A stretch of DNA of 19,531 bases, from positions 1-19,531 of the forward strand of contig CAILMA010000212.1 in the NCBI GenBank assembly GCA_903835145.1, read 5' to 3'. The position numbers and the translations under genes were made by a program. Positions 9,097-15,730 of the stretch are shown piece by piece. The stretch comes from an uncultured Bacteroidota bacterium (GTDB taxonomy: Bacteria; Bacteroidota; Bacteroidia; Chitinophagales; Chitinophagaceae). Numbering within the stretch: position 1 is the first letter of the stretch; the number at the start of each line of letters is the position of its first letter. The notes under the pieces were generated by a model. It was not told the DNA's origin, ran no database searches, and saw only the letters and a program-made list of their open reading frames with translations.

Positions 9097-9104
9097 TAAT
9101 TTTG
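9097..9104 (+). promoter_or_regulatory. Candidate proximal mreB promoter (-7 element)
   Basis: TAATTTTG matches TAnnTTTG exactly, 75 bases before the mreB ATG. No TTG is present at the 19-21-base spacing upstream, so the match is half a promoter. A 5-bp inverted repeat GCGGG/CCCGC (9104-9108 and 9120-9124) overlaps the predicted start site. Confidence 0.4.
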
Positions 9105-9179
9105 CGGGAATTGGGAAAACCCGCCCAAAAGAGGTACTTTTTTTCGCAACTTTGCGATTATTATAAAATTTCCGTCATA

Positions 9180-10211
9180 ATGAGCTTTTTGGGCTTTTTT
9201 AAATTTCTTACTCAGGAAATAGCGATAGATCTTGGCACTGCCAACACATTGATAATACACAACGACCAGGTAGTAGTAGATGAACCGTCTATTGTAGCAA
9301 TTGACCGTACCACTAATAAAATAGTGGCAGTGGGCAAGAAGGCAATGATGATGCACGAAAAAACCCACGAAAACCTGAAGACCATCCGTCCGCTGAAAGA
9401 CGGGGTTATTGCCGACTTTAACGCCGCTGAAGGTATGCTTCGCGAAATGATAAAACTGGTATATCCCAAAAAACCAATGTTCCCACCCAGCTGGAGAATG
9501 GTAATTTGCATACCGAGCAGCATCACTGAAGTGGAAAAACGTGCCGTTCGCGATTCCGCCGAGCAGGCTGGCGCAAAGGAGGTTTACATGATACACGAAC
9601 CCATGGCTGCGGCCCTTGGTATAGGTATAGATGTTGAAGAACCTACAGGAAATATGATTATTGATATCGGTGGTGGTACCACAGGTATCTCCGTTATCGC
9701 CCTTGCAGGTATCGTTTGCGACCAGAGTATCCGTATTGCCGGCGACGAATTTACAGGCGATATTATGGAAGCAATGCGACGCTATCATAGCCTTATGATT
9801 GGTGAGCGTACAGCTGAACAAATCAAAATCCACGTTGGTTCTGCGCTTAAAGACCTCGATAATCCTCCCGATGATATTGCAGTGAACGGACGCGATCTGG
9901 TAACGGGTATTCCGAAACAAATCATGGTATCCTATCAGGAAGTTGCTGAAGCGCTGGATAAATCAATTTTCAAAATAGAAGAAGCTATTCTTAAAGCACT
10001 TGAAAGCACGCCTCCCGAGTTGGCGGCTGACATATATCGTCGCGGTCTGTACCTTACCGGTGGTGGTGCATTGCTGCGCGGCCTCGATAAGAGAATCTCG
10101 CATAAGATAAAATTGCCTGTTCACGTAGCCGACGATCCGCTGAGAGCAGTAGTGCGCGGTACCGGTATGGCGCTGAAAAATATTGCCCGTATGCCATTCC
10201 TGATGAAATAA
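9180..10211 (+). CDS. mreB: Rod shape-determining protein MreB (bacterial actin)
   Basis: Actin-like ATPase that forms membrane-associated filaments and directs lateral cell-wall synthesis with MreC, MreD, PBP2 and RodA. The 343-residue product has the family's normal length. The phosphate-1 loop AIDLGTANTL is at 15-24, the catalytic glutamate region IHEPMAAA at 138-145 (E140), the phosphate-2 loop DIGGGTTGIS at 162-171, and the adenosine motif TGGGALLRGLD at 293-303. The N-terminal MSFLGFFKFL is an amphipathic or hydrophobic stretch suited to membrane contact. The frame stays open upstream to about 9102, but the ATG at 9180 gives the conserved start just before the first motif. It is the first gene of the mreBCD operon. 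Confidence 0.97.
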   Translation: MSFLGFFKFLTQEIAIDLGTANTLIIHNDQVVVDEPSIVAIDRTTNKIVAVGKKAMMMHEKTHENLKTIRPLKDGVIADFNAAEGMLREMIKLVYPKKPMFPPSWRMVICIPSSITEVEKRAVRDSAEQAGAKEVYMIHEPMAAALGIGIDVEEPTGNMIIDIGGGTTGISVIALAGIVCDQSIRIAGDEFTGDIMEAMRRYHSLMIGERTAEQIKIHVGSALKDLDNPPDDIAVNGRDLVTGIPKQIMVSYQEVAEALDKSIFKIEEAILKALESTPPELAADIYRRGLYLTGGGALLRGLDKRISHKIKLPVHVADDPLRAVVRGTGMALKNIARMPFLMK

Positions 10212-10228
10212 AAAATAATTTAAATAAC

Positions 10229-10258
10229 ACGACCTCCCAGCCGTAGCCGGGAGGTCGT
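10229..10258 (+). promoter_or_regulatory. Strong intercistronic hairpin between mreB and mreC
   Basis: A perfect 10-bp inverted repeat ACGACCTCCC/GGGAGGTCGT (10229-10238 and 10249-10258) with a 10-nt loop fills most of the 57-bp gap between mreB and mreC. It ends 10 bases before the mreC ATG. The downstream sequence TGAGGTTTAT is not a U-tract, so it is a poor intrinsic terminator. A partial terminator, an mRNA-end stabiliser or a translation-control hairpin for mreC are the likely roles. Confidence 0.7.
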
Positions 10259-10268
10259 TGAGGTTTAT

Positions 10269-11126
10269 ATGAGGAATTTTATCCTGATCATACGTCGCTT
10301 CTTTAACCTCATATTATTTGCAGGTCTGGAAATAATATGCTTTATCCTTATTGCGCAGTCCCACACACTGCAGGGCGATGACATTGTAAGCTCTGCCAAT
10401 ACTGTGACCGGAATTATCTACAAAAAACAAAGTGATTTGTTTTATTACATCAGCCTCGGCCAGATGAATGATAGCCTGATAAGCGAAAACGTAAGACTAA
10501 GAAAACTGGTTGACCGTTACAAAACCGTTGATACTCTCCGGGACTCAACTGTCCGTCGCCAGATCACCAATACCGATACCGCAGTGCACATTGTTAAGTA
10601 TGCCGAATATGTGTACCGAACTGCCCGTGTCATCAACAATTCTGTGGAGGGCGTAAACAACTACATAACCATAAACAGGGGCTCTGCCGATGGCATTGCG
10701 AAAGGTATGAGCGTAGTTTCCGGCACCGGCCTTGTAGGCAGGGTGGAATTTGTAACGAAGCACTTCGCAAGCATCCTTTCCATTCTGAGTAATAAACAAC
10801 AGGTAAGTGCAAAACTCAAAGACGGTACGTTTAAAGCTACTGTTTGGGACAATGAGCGCCCTGATCAGTTTATGATGAAGGATATGCCCCCTGAAGCGAA
10901 AATTAAAAAAGGGGATTCCGTAGTTACCACTTCTTTCGGTAACACCTTCCCGCCCGATGTGCTTATAGGTACTGTTACACAGGTTGAAATAAACAAGAAA
11001 AACGGAAAACAACAGCTATACCTCAAACCGGCTACCAATTTCCGCAGCCTGCAATACGTTTACGTGATTGAAAACATTATGGACCCCGAAAAAAAGCAAC
11101 TGGAAGAACCTCCGGTAAAAAAATAG
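10269..11126 (+). CDS. mreC: Rod shape-determining protein MreC
   Basis: A bitopic membrane protein that links the cytoplasmic MreB filament to periplasmic wall-synthesis enzymes and activates PBP2. The 285-residue product has a short cytoplasmic N-terminus, one membrane helix at about 13-29 (LILFAGLEIICFILIAQ) and a coiled-coil-prone segment at about 60-95 (DSLISENVRLRKLVDRY). The beta-rich MreC core follows. Typical elements are NYITINRGSADGIAKGMSVV, SGTGLVGRVEFV and SFGNTFPPDVLIGTV. It ends with a charged Lys/Glu/Pro tail. The start ATG follows the 10-bp hairpin, and mreD begins 16 bases after its stop. This gap and the gene order are standard for the operon. Confidence 0.93.
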   Translation: MRNFILIIRRFFNLILFAGLEIICFILIAQSHTLQGDDIVSSANTVTGIIYKKQSDLFYYISLGQMNDSLISENVRLRKLVDRYKTVDTLRDSTVRRQITNTDTAVHIVKYAEYVYRTARVINNSVEGVNNYITINRGSADGIAKGMSVVSGTGLVGRVEFVTKHFASILSILSNKQQVSAKLKDGTFKATVWDNERPDQFMMKDMPPEAKIKKGDSVVTTSFGNTFPPDVLIGTVTQVEINKKNGKQQLYLKPATNFRSLQYVYVIENIMDPEKKQLEEPPVKK

Positions 11127-11142
11127 ACAGAGATAACAGATT

Positions 11143-11685
11143 ATGAATGCATATTTAAAAAATTTCCTGCGTTTTTGCATTATCGTTATTCTTCAGGTAT
11201 TTATACTGAACAGGATAACCCTGCACTGGTTCGCCGAACCAGCAGGCGCCTTGTTCATCCCTTTTATCTATCCGCTTTACATCTTATTGCTCCCCTTCGA
11301 GACGCCGGTTTGGGCGCTGCTTTTCCTCGGTTTCTTCCTCGGCGTTACAGTCGATATATTTATGACCACTGCCGGTATTCACGCCTGCGCCACCGTGCTT
11401 ATCGCCTACCTGCGCACCAATGTGCTCAATGCACTTATGCCCCGCAATCTTACAGAATATGTTAACCAGCAGCCATCAGTAAAAAACATGGGCTGGACCC
11501 CATTCCTTGTATACAGCGGCTTCCTCATCTTGCTTCACCACATCGTCTATTTTTCTGTAGAAAGCTGGTCATTCGCCGGCATGGGCACCCTCCTGCTCAA
11601 AATAGCAGCCTCCTTCATCACTTCTATGCTGTTCATTATCGTTTACATCCTGCTCTTCACCCGCCAGAATGTCTCACGCGCTTAG
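11143..11685 (+). CDS. mreD: Rod shape-determining protein MreD
   Basis: A small polytopic inner-membrane component of the elongasome. The 180-residue product has about five hydrophobic segments: near 8-24, 36-54, 55-77, 121-139 and 150-174. It contains the family-like GFFLGVTVDIFMTTAGIHA region at 63-81, with an Asp in the membrane segment followed by a small-residue turn. Identification rests on this pattern, the length and its position directly after mreC. It is the last gene of the operon in this window: its stop is only two bases from the convergent stop of the phage-tail fibre gene, and mrdA (PBP2) and rodA do not follow. Confidence 0.88.
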   Translation: MNAYLKNFLRFCIIVILQVFILNRITLHWFAEPAGALFIPFIYPLYILLLPFETPVWALLFLGFFLGVTVDIFMTTAGIHACATVLIAYLRTNVLNALMPRNLTEYVNQQPSVKNMGWTPFLVYSGFLILLHHIVYFSVESWSFAGMGTLLLKIAASFITSMLFIIVYILLFTRQNVSRA

Positions 11686-11687
11686 TA

Positions 11688-12518
11688 TCAATCTAAGGGT
11701 ATTATTGTATTGAAGACTATCGTATAGGCGACAATAGAAACTTCTGGCCGGATAAAATTGATGAGTATCTGACCAGATGGCGTCAATATGCTCGTAAGAT
11801 GCTTTATCCACGAGACAGCCAAATCGTCCTTAAAAAGATTGGACGAAAAATAATAAGCTGTAAAATTTGCGCTATTTGTAGGGATATATCCGGCTGGTAA
11901 ATTCCCCATAATTGAAAACAATGCCCCGGGCGAAGCATTAAAATTCTGCGCAGAATTGGCAGTGAGGGAGGCGCGCAGATGGAGTGTGTTGTTGAGCCAG
12001 TTCTTTTTGTAGTAAATAGCGCCGGTCACGTTACCAAGAGCGGTAGAGGTACCCACACTTATGCTGTTCCAGGCACTCTCCCTTCCATTTAGCCCAAACA
12101 CCAACTGAAACGGCACTGCCGCACTCATAGGGAAGTGTGTCGCATCAGTCACCGGGGGGCCGCTTACGAGCGTCGCCGTCTTGTTCAGCACAGCGGGATA
12201 TAGGCTACCATCGTTGTATGTAAGGTTACTCGCTACCGGCGTTATCTGCACTATTGGAACGTCAGTGCCGATTGGCGTTACTGTTGCACCAGTAAACTTG
12301 ATCATTTCCCCATTATAGAAAAACCAGCCGCTGGTAACCGCCAACAAACCCGCACCGGGCACACTTTGCACCATTCCATTAATGATAAACGGTGTTGAGC
12401 CATCACTGCCAAGTGTAGCAATTGCATTTATACACTCCGTATAGGCCTGCTGCAGGTAGTCCAGCTCATCCTGCGTCAGCGGGAATCCCCCGGCATGACT
12501 AAAATCTATTGACTTCAT
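11688..12518 (-). CDS. Tail fibre or receptor-binding-like protein
   Basis: A 276-residue protein at the distal end of the baseplate module, where tail fibres normally sit. The N-terminus MKSIDFSHAGGFPLTQDELDYLQQAY resembles, from memory, the start of fibre proteins in Bacteroidota tail clusters. After this ~30-residue region come beta-rich, Ser/Thr/Asn-rich segments with no transmembrane helix or signal peptide. These include INGMVQSVPGAGLLAVTSGW and GAIYYKKNWLNNTLHLRASL, a pattern typical of trimeric fibre domains. The N-terminal part would attach to the baseplate and the C-terminal part would contact a target surface; this is inference. It is separated from the upstream baseplate gene by the heptamer repeat array. 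Its stop is two bases from the convergent mreD stop. Confidence 0.65.
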   Translation of the reverse strand: MKSIDFSHAGGFPLTQDELDYLQQAYTECINAIATLGSDGSTPFIINGMVQSVPGAGLLAVTSGWFFYNGEMIKFTGATVTPIGTDVPIVQITPVASNLTYNDGSLYPAVLNKTATLVSGPPVTDATHFPMSAAVPFQLVFGLNGRESAWNSISVGTSTALGNVTGAIYYKKNWLNNTLHLRASLTANSAQNFNASPGALFSIMGNLPAGYIPTNSANFTAYYFSSNLFKDDLAVSWIKHLTSILTPSGQILINFIRPEVSIVAYTIVFNTIIPLD

Positions 12519-12550
12519 AAAATTGTTTGAAAATTTTAAAAAACAAAAAT

Positions 12551-12700
12551 CATTCGACTACGTACTCAGTACTTAGTATTTAGTTCCAGGTCCAATAGAA
12601 ACTTTCAACTTAAGACTTTCGACCAAGTACTTAGTACTTAGTATTTAGTACCAGGTCCAATCGAAACTTTCAACTTAAGACTTTCGACCAAGTACTAAGT
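12551..12700. repeat. 65-bp tandem repeat inside the heptamer array
   Basis: A 65-bp unit is present as two nearly full copies (12551-12615 and 12616-12680) plus a third partial copy (12681-12700). The most conserved stretch, from 12568 and again from 12633, differs at only two positions (TAGTTCC versus TAGTACC, AATAGAA versus AATCGAA) before it runs into the third copy. The low divergence indicates recent duplication or homogenisation. Confidence 0.88.
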
Positions 12701-12880
12701 ACTAACGACTATCCACAAAAACAGCTTTCGACTTAAGACTAAGTACTGACGACTATCTACAAAAAAGCTTTCGACTTTCGACTTTCGACTAAGTACTAAC
12801 GACTAACGTCTATCTACAAAAACAGCTTTCGACTTTCGACTTAGTACTAAGTACTAAGTACTAACGACTAAGGACTAATA
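12551..12880. repeat. Heptanucleotide (ACTNNNN) repeat array
   Basis: About 330 bp of noncoding DNA built from 7-bp units that mostly begin ACT. These are chiefly ACTTAGT, ACTAAGT, ACTTTCG, ACTAACG and ACTTAAG, with ACTATCY-ACAAAAA interruptions. Examples in register are 12557-12584 (four units), 12615-12656 (six), 12680-12714 (five), 12774-12808 (five) and 12832-12880 (seven). ACTTAGT and ACTAAGT are reverse complements of each other, so the array can also fold into hairpins. The 7-bp period excludes a conserved reading frame. It fills the entire spacer between the gpI-like gene and the fibre gene, and its last unit includes the stop codon at 12875-12877. Confidence 0.9.
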
Positions 12881-13375
12881 AGAAACCATCATATAGCTCC
12901 CCTTCGATGGCAACCTGTAGCGGTCTATTAATGCCCGCATACGGTCGGTATCATATACTACAGCTACCGGTACCATCACCAGGAAATTAAACGCATTGTA
13001 AGCCGTCTCAGCGCCCGTATAGAGCCACTGAGGATCCGGGTAGGCTGTTGTACCCTCCTCTGCATTCAACCCCAGCCACAGCGGGTGATTCTCGGCATTA
13101 AGAAAGAGAAATAAGGGATCAGCAATCGAACCGTCAATGATGTAAATGCCCCGGTCCGTTGCATCGAATGTGTCATTGAGCGCAGCCTGCAGATACACAA
13201 CCTGACTGTTGTGTTGCAAGAGGTAAAGGTTGTTGTTCCTGTTTTGTACAAACAGGTTGTAAATGTCGGTTACCGGCTGCACCAGGCACTTAAGCCAGCT
13301 CAGTGTCACGGGCTTCCGCAGCCGCACCGGCACCAGCATTTTTATCAGTGCCCTGAAATCAATAGAGTAGTACAT
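12875..13375 (-). CDS. Baseplate protein in the gpI/gp48 position
   Basis: A 166-residue protein immediately downstream of the baseplate J-like gene, the slot of P2 gpI or Mu gp48, whose products complete the baseplate wedge and hold the fibres. The N-terminus YSIDFRALIKMLVPVRLRKP, followed by TLSWLKCLVQPVTDIYNLF, LYLLQHNSQVVYLQAALNDTFD and GIYIIDG, follows a pattern I associate with Bacteroidota contractile-tail clusters. No catalytic motif is seen. Function is assigned from position plus this recalled pattern, not from a strong domain signature. The C-terminus ends GSYMMVSY, and the TAG stop lies inside the last unit of the heptamer repeat array. The array may therefore have trimmed or fixed the end of this protein. 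Confidence 0.65.
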   Translation of the reverse strand: MYYSIDFRALIKMLVPVRLRKPVTLSWLKCLVQPVTDIYNLFVQNRNNNLYLLQHNSQVVYLQAALNDTFDATDRGIYIIDGSIADPLFLFLNAENHPLWLGLNAEEGTTAYPDPQWLYTGAETAYNAFNFLVMVPVAVVYDTDRMRALIDRYRLPSKGSYMMVSY

Positions 13376-13435
13376 AAAAAGCGATTAGGAATAGTTTAAG
13401 CGTTTTAAAATTGTAACATTTTGCGGCGCAGGGCT

Positions 13436-14263
13436 TTATATAGGCCCGTGAGAAACATAAGTAACATTTGCAGTAAAGTAGGTTTCATCGAGCGCCATAT
13501 AGCCCGCATCCGGGGTGTACTCCACAGTAACCGCTGTATAGGGCAGCGAGGCGTAAGTTGCCTGCGCGCTTACAACATCACCTATCACCACACCCTCTAT
13601 AGCCTGCAATGCCGCTATCAGGTTGTTGAGCACAAAAAGCCCGTTGAATGGTAGATTCGTGAGAAAACTATTCACAGCGTCCTTTACCGGAGTAGTGCTC
13701 GTTCCATCAAGTCTGGCACCGGTGGCGTCAAGCACCAGCGGGTCGTAGTAAATCTTCACTTTGAGCTGCAGCGTATCAGGGTCTCCGCTGGTCACCTGTA
13801 GTCTTACACCTGCATCCTTCACCAGCTGCATATAGGCCGTGAGCGCTGTAAGTTGTGGTGATGTTACTGGCGCCAAAAGACCTGCACTCAGGGTTGCTAC
13901 CTTCACCCGCACAAGGGTCGTTAGCTCCACGACTGCAGCATAGCTTACTATCACCACAGCAGGGTCCGTTGAGGGCACAGTATAGGTATCTGAGTCTGCT
14001 GGTAGCGATACCCCATATTGAAACTGTTTGGCCATGGTTACGTACCATTGCAGGGTATGTGGCTTTTGGGTGGCAATTATCCCGGTCACCTCTGCCTTGT
14101 GCGCATCAAACAGATTTTCCAGCACCCAGTTGCAGGTGGCTACTACGTAGGTCCAGAGCAGCCACACCGCCACGTTACTCGTGCTGCTTAGCCCGCTCAG
14201 TGTGGCATCGGCATTCTTTGCATCAATTATCGATTGTTGAATCTGCGCAATTGTTCTTGCCAT
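13436..14263 (-). CDS. Baseplate J-like wedge protein
   Basis: A 275-residue protein related to the baseplate J family (P2 gpJ, Mu gp47, T4 gp6 C-terminal region), which forms the ring of wedges around the hub in contractile tails. The N-terminal helical part (MARTIAQIQQSIIDAK...STSNVAVWLLWTYVVATCNW) is typical of the family's Bacteroidota version. The middle contains a beta-rich region with VELTTLVRVKVAT. The C-terminal part carries VKDAVNSFLTNLPFNGLFVL and LIAALQAIEGVVIGDV, which match the J-family fold where strands follow an inter-subunit helix. The ATG at 14263 follows the LysM-like gene by 33 bases. No frameshift is seen. Confidence 0.82.
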   Translation of the reverse strand: MARTIAQIQQSIIDAKNADATLSGLSSTSNVAVWLLWTYVVATCNWVLENLFDAHKAEVTGIIATQKPHTLQWYVTMAKQFQYGVSLPADSDTYTVPSTDPAVVIVSYAAVVELTTLVRVKVATLSAGLLAPVTSPQLTALTAYMQLVKDAGVRLQVTSGDPDTLQLKVKIYYDPLVLDATGARLDGTSTTPVKDAVNSFLTNLPFNGLFVLNNLIAALQAIEGVVIGDVVSAQATYASLPYTAVTVEYTPDAGYMALDETYFTANVTYVSHGPI

Positions 14264-14296
14264 AAACTCGTATTTTAAAAAGAAAGAAAAAACTCA

Positions 14297-14530
14297 TCAG
14301 GATGCCGGCTTCGTGCCAATGACCACACTGTTTTGTTGCAGGTACTGCACTGCCCTGCTGTCGGTAGTTGTTGTTGCCGGGTCATACACAAGCTCAAGCC
14401 CCGCATCCACTGCCTCGGTAATACTTTGATCATTTGCCGCCATCACCTGCATTGCGGCCTCCATTGTACCGCATGCCATCAGCACTGCATCAATGGTTGT
14501 CTGGTTGGGTTGTATTGTTATCGTCTTCAT
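14297..14530 (-). CDS. LysM-like tail protein (gpX-like)
   Basis: A 77-residue protein with one LysM-like repeat. The pattern TIDAVLMACGTMEAAMQVMA (residues 11-30), then NDQSITEAVDAGLEL, follows the LysM-type helix, Asn, Ser/Thr, Gly and Leu spacing seen in P2 gpX. gpX-type proteins sit in the baseplate and may strap the hub or contact peptidoglycan. The ATG at 14530 gives MKTITIQPNQ, a natural start 37 bases after the gp25-like gene. The frame extends to 14599, but the longer version would overlap that gene and add 23 unlikely residues. The assignment is by pattern and position; an exact role is not established. Confidence 0.62.
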   Translation of the reverse strand: MKTITIQPNQTTIDAVLMACGTMEAAMQVMAANDQSITEAVDAGLELVYDPATTTTDSRAVQYLQQNSVVIGTKPAS

Positions 14531-14567
14531 GTCGTTATAAATTTTCGGTACGGCAAGTGGCACTTCG

Positions 14568-14867
14568 CTATTTATAAGTCGCTTCGCTTTGCAGTACACC
14601 GGCCGGCGAAAGTGTTATGCGCTGCACATCCATACCATCCCTTGTAAATTCAATGCTCACAGCCCTTATCAGCTCCTGCAACCCTTCATCGTTAAAATAT
14701 TCAAATGCTCCTACACCCACGGTAGGGTTTTGTTTAAAGTCGCCCTTATTGTTGAGTATGAGTTGTCGCTGGTGCTGGGCAGTACTTTCCACTACTGTAA
14801 AATCGCCGAGCAGTATATCGCTATCCTCATCGGTGCTCAGACCTATGTCCATCATTTGTCTTGCCAT
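14568..14867 (-). CDS. gp25-like baseplate wedge / sheath initiator protein
   Basis: A 99-residue protein of the T4 gp25 / Mu gp46 / P2 gpW family, which joins the wedge and nucleates the contractile sheath. Characteristic features are the early acidic strand DILLGDFTVVESTAQHQRQL (18-37), then the hallmark QNPTVGVGAFEYF (46-58, the NPxxGxG turn) and the helix LQELIRAVSIEFTRDGMDV. C-terminal strands end near RITLSPAGVLQSEATYK. The length is normal for the family. Its presence indicates that this module derives from a contractile, not siphovirus-type, tail, even though no sheath gene lies in the window. ATG at 14867 gives MARQMMDIGL. Confidence 0.85.
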   Translation of the reverse strand: MARQMMDIGLSTDEDSDILLGDFTVVESTAQHQRQLILNNKGDFKQNPTVGVGAFEYFNDEGLQELIRAVSIEFTRDGMDVQRITLSPAGVLQSEATYK

Positions 14868-14907
14868 TTCTATTTAGTTTCGTGTTAGTGAGGTAATCGA
14901 TTTACTC

Positions 14908-15129
14908 CTACGTTATAATATTCCCCAATACCCCTGTCACCGGCCCGCCGGAATTGGCAAGGCCCGTGGTATAGGTTATCGTTGCAGTCTTCACGAAGGT
15001 TGTCATAGCAGTTGCCATAGCTCCGCTCATAGCATCTATCTGCGCTAATTGTCCGGAAGTTGGTGAACTCAGGTTTGCCATAAAGGCAGCTTTCAGCGCA
15101 GTCTTTAGTGCTGCTGTGTTTAACGCCAT
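14908..15129 (-). CDS. Small conserved-looking tail protein of unknown function
   Basis: A 73-residue protein with an N-terminal helical half (ALNTAALKTALKAAFMANL, then SGQLAQIDAMSGAMATAMTTFVKTATITY) and a short glycine-rich tail that ends GVLGNIIT. I recall similar small proteins (Ala-rich helix, then a TFVKTATIT-like strand) between spike and gp25 genes in other tail clusters, but I cannot name a family. It has no signal peptide, and the Ala-rich helices are amphipathic rather than membrane-spanning. Its position after the gpV-like spike, where PAAR or spike-tip genes often lie, makes a spike-associated or assembly role possible. This is a guess. Flanking gaps are 40-48 bases. Confidence 0.6.
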   Translation of the reverse strand: MALNTAALKTALKAAFMANLSSPTSGQLAQIDAMSGAMATAMTTFVKTATITYTTGLANSGGPVTGVLGNIIT

Positions 15130-15177
15130 ATTTGTAGTTTTTTGCCTGTGCTCAGGCCGTGAAAATTATAGTTTGGG

Positions 15178-15729
15178 TTACGCCGTGAGCAGGTGATCCA
15201 GCCTCGGCAATAAAGCATTGAAAGAAGCCACATTCACAGGCACGCCACTGGTACCTGCTGCCGTTGGGACAGTAAGTGCAGCTATGTAGTTAATGAGGTC
15301 CTTGAGCAGGTTATAAAAGCTCTCTCCTGGCGTATTCAGTTTAAACAGACTATCCGTCATCTGTAGCACCACGTCACTGTTTTGCAGCTGTATCGTGCTC
15401 CCGTCCATGTTCAGTGTTACTGCACCTATCGTCACAATCACTTTTACAAGTTCACTCGCACGCAACAGTACCCATTCACCGGGCCCGTCTACACAGCCTA
15501 CCACCACATTGCTGCCATCCGCAGGCACCAGTATTACACCGTCGCTACTGCCTGTTATCGCATTCAGATTTATTCCGGTTATCGGCGCCCCATCGTCTGC
15601 TGGCTGCACGCTCATGGTATATTCAGTCAGGTCCACACTACCAGCTACTACTATTCCGCTAATTATCTCGTTGGGCTTATAGGCTATATTCCTTATGCTG
15701 TCACCTATTCTTATTGCCGTCTTATTCAT
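15178..15729 (-). CDS. Baseplate spike protein (gpV/gp45-like)
   Basis: A 183-residue protein resembling phage baseplate assembly protein V, the central membrane-piercing spike. An N-terminal OB-like beta region contains the GIVVAGSVDLTEYTMSVQPA strand pair and the GITGINLNAI turn analogue. A glycine-rich loop (VILVPADGSNVVVGCVDG) follows. Then comes a short repetitive beta stretch (VTLNMDGSTIQLQNSDVVLQM), like the beta-helix needle. A C-terminal helical segment (LLKDLINYIAALTVPTAAG) ends with NALLPRLDHLLTA, a pattern seen in related Bacteroidota spikes. The ATG at 15729 starts one base after the hub stop at 15731-15733. The longer frame to 15747 begins with a non-ATG codon. No His-x-His metal tip motif is seen. 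Confidence 0.78.
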   Translation of the reverse strand: MNKTAIRIGDSIRNIAYKPNEIISGIVVAGSVDLTEYTMSVQPADDGAPITGINLNAITGSSDGVILVPADGSNVVVGCVDGPGEWVLLRASELVKVIVTIGAVTLNMDGSTIQLQNSDVVLQMTDSLFKLNTPGESFYNLLKDLINYIAALTVPTAAGTSGVPVNVASFNALLPRLDHLLTA

Positions 15730-15730
15730 G

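Noticed and set aside
9066..9920. 284-codon open frame antisense to mreB
   Set aside because: It is a shadow of the mreB coding strand: composition is Cys/His/Tyr-rich without domain character, while the plus-strand frame has all MreB motifs.
12519..12880. CRISPR array in the repetitive spacer
   Set aside because: Repeats are 7-bp and 65-bp tandem units without unique spacers of constant length, and no cas gene is present.
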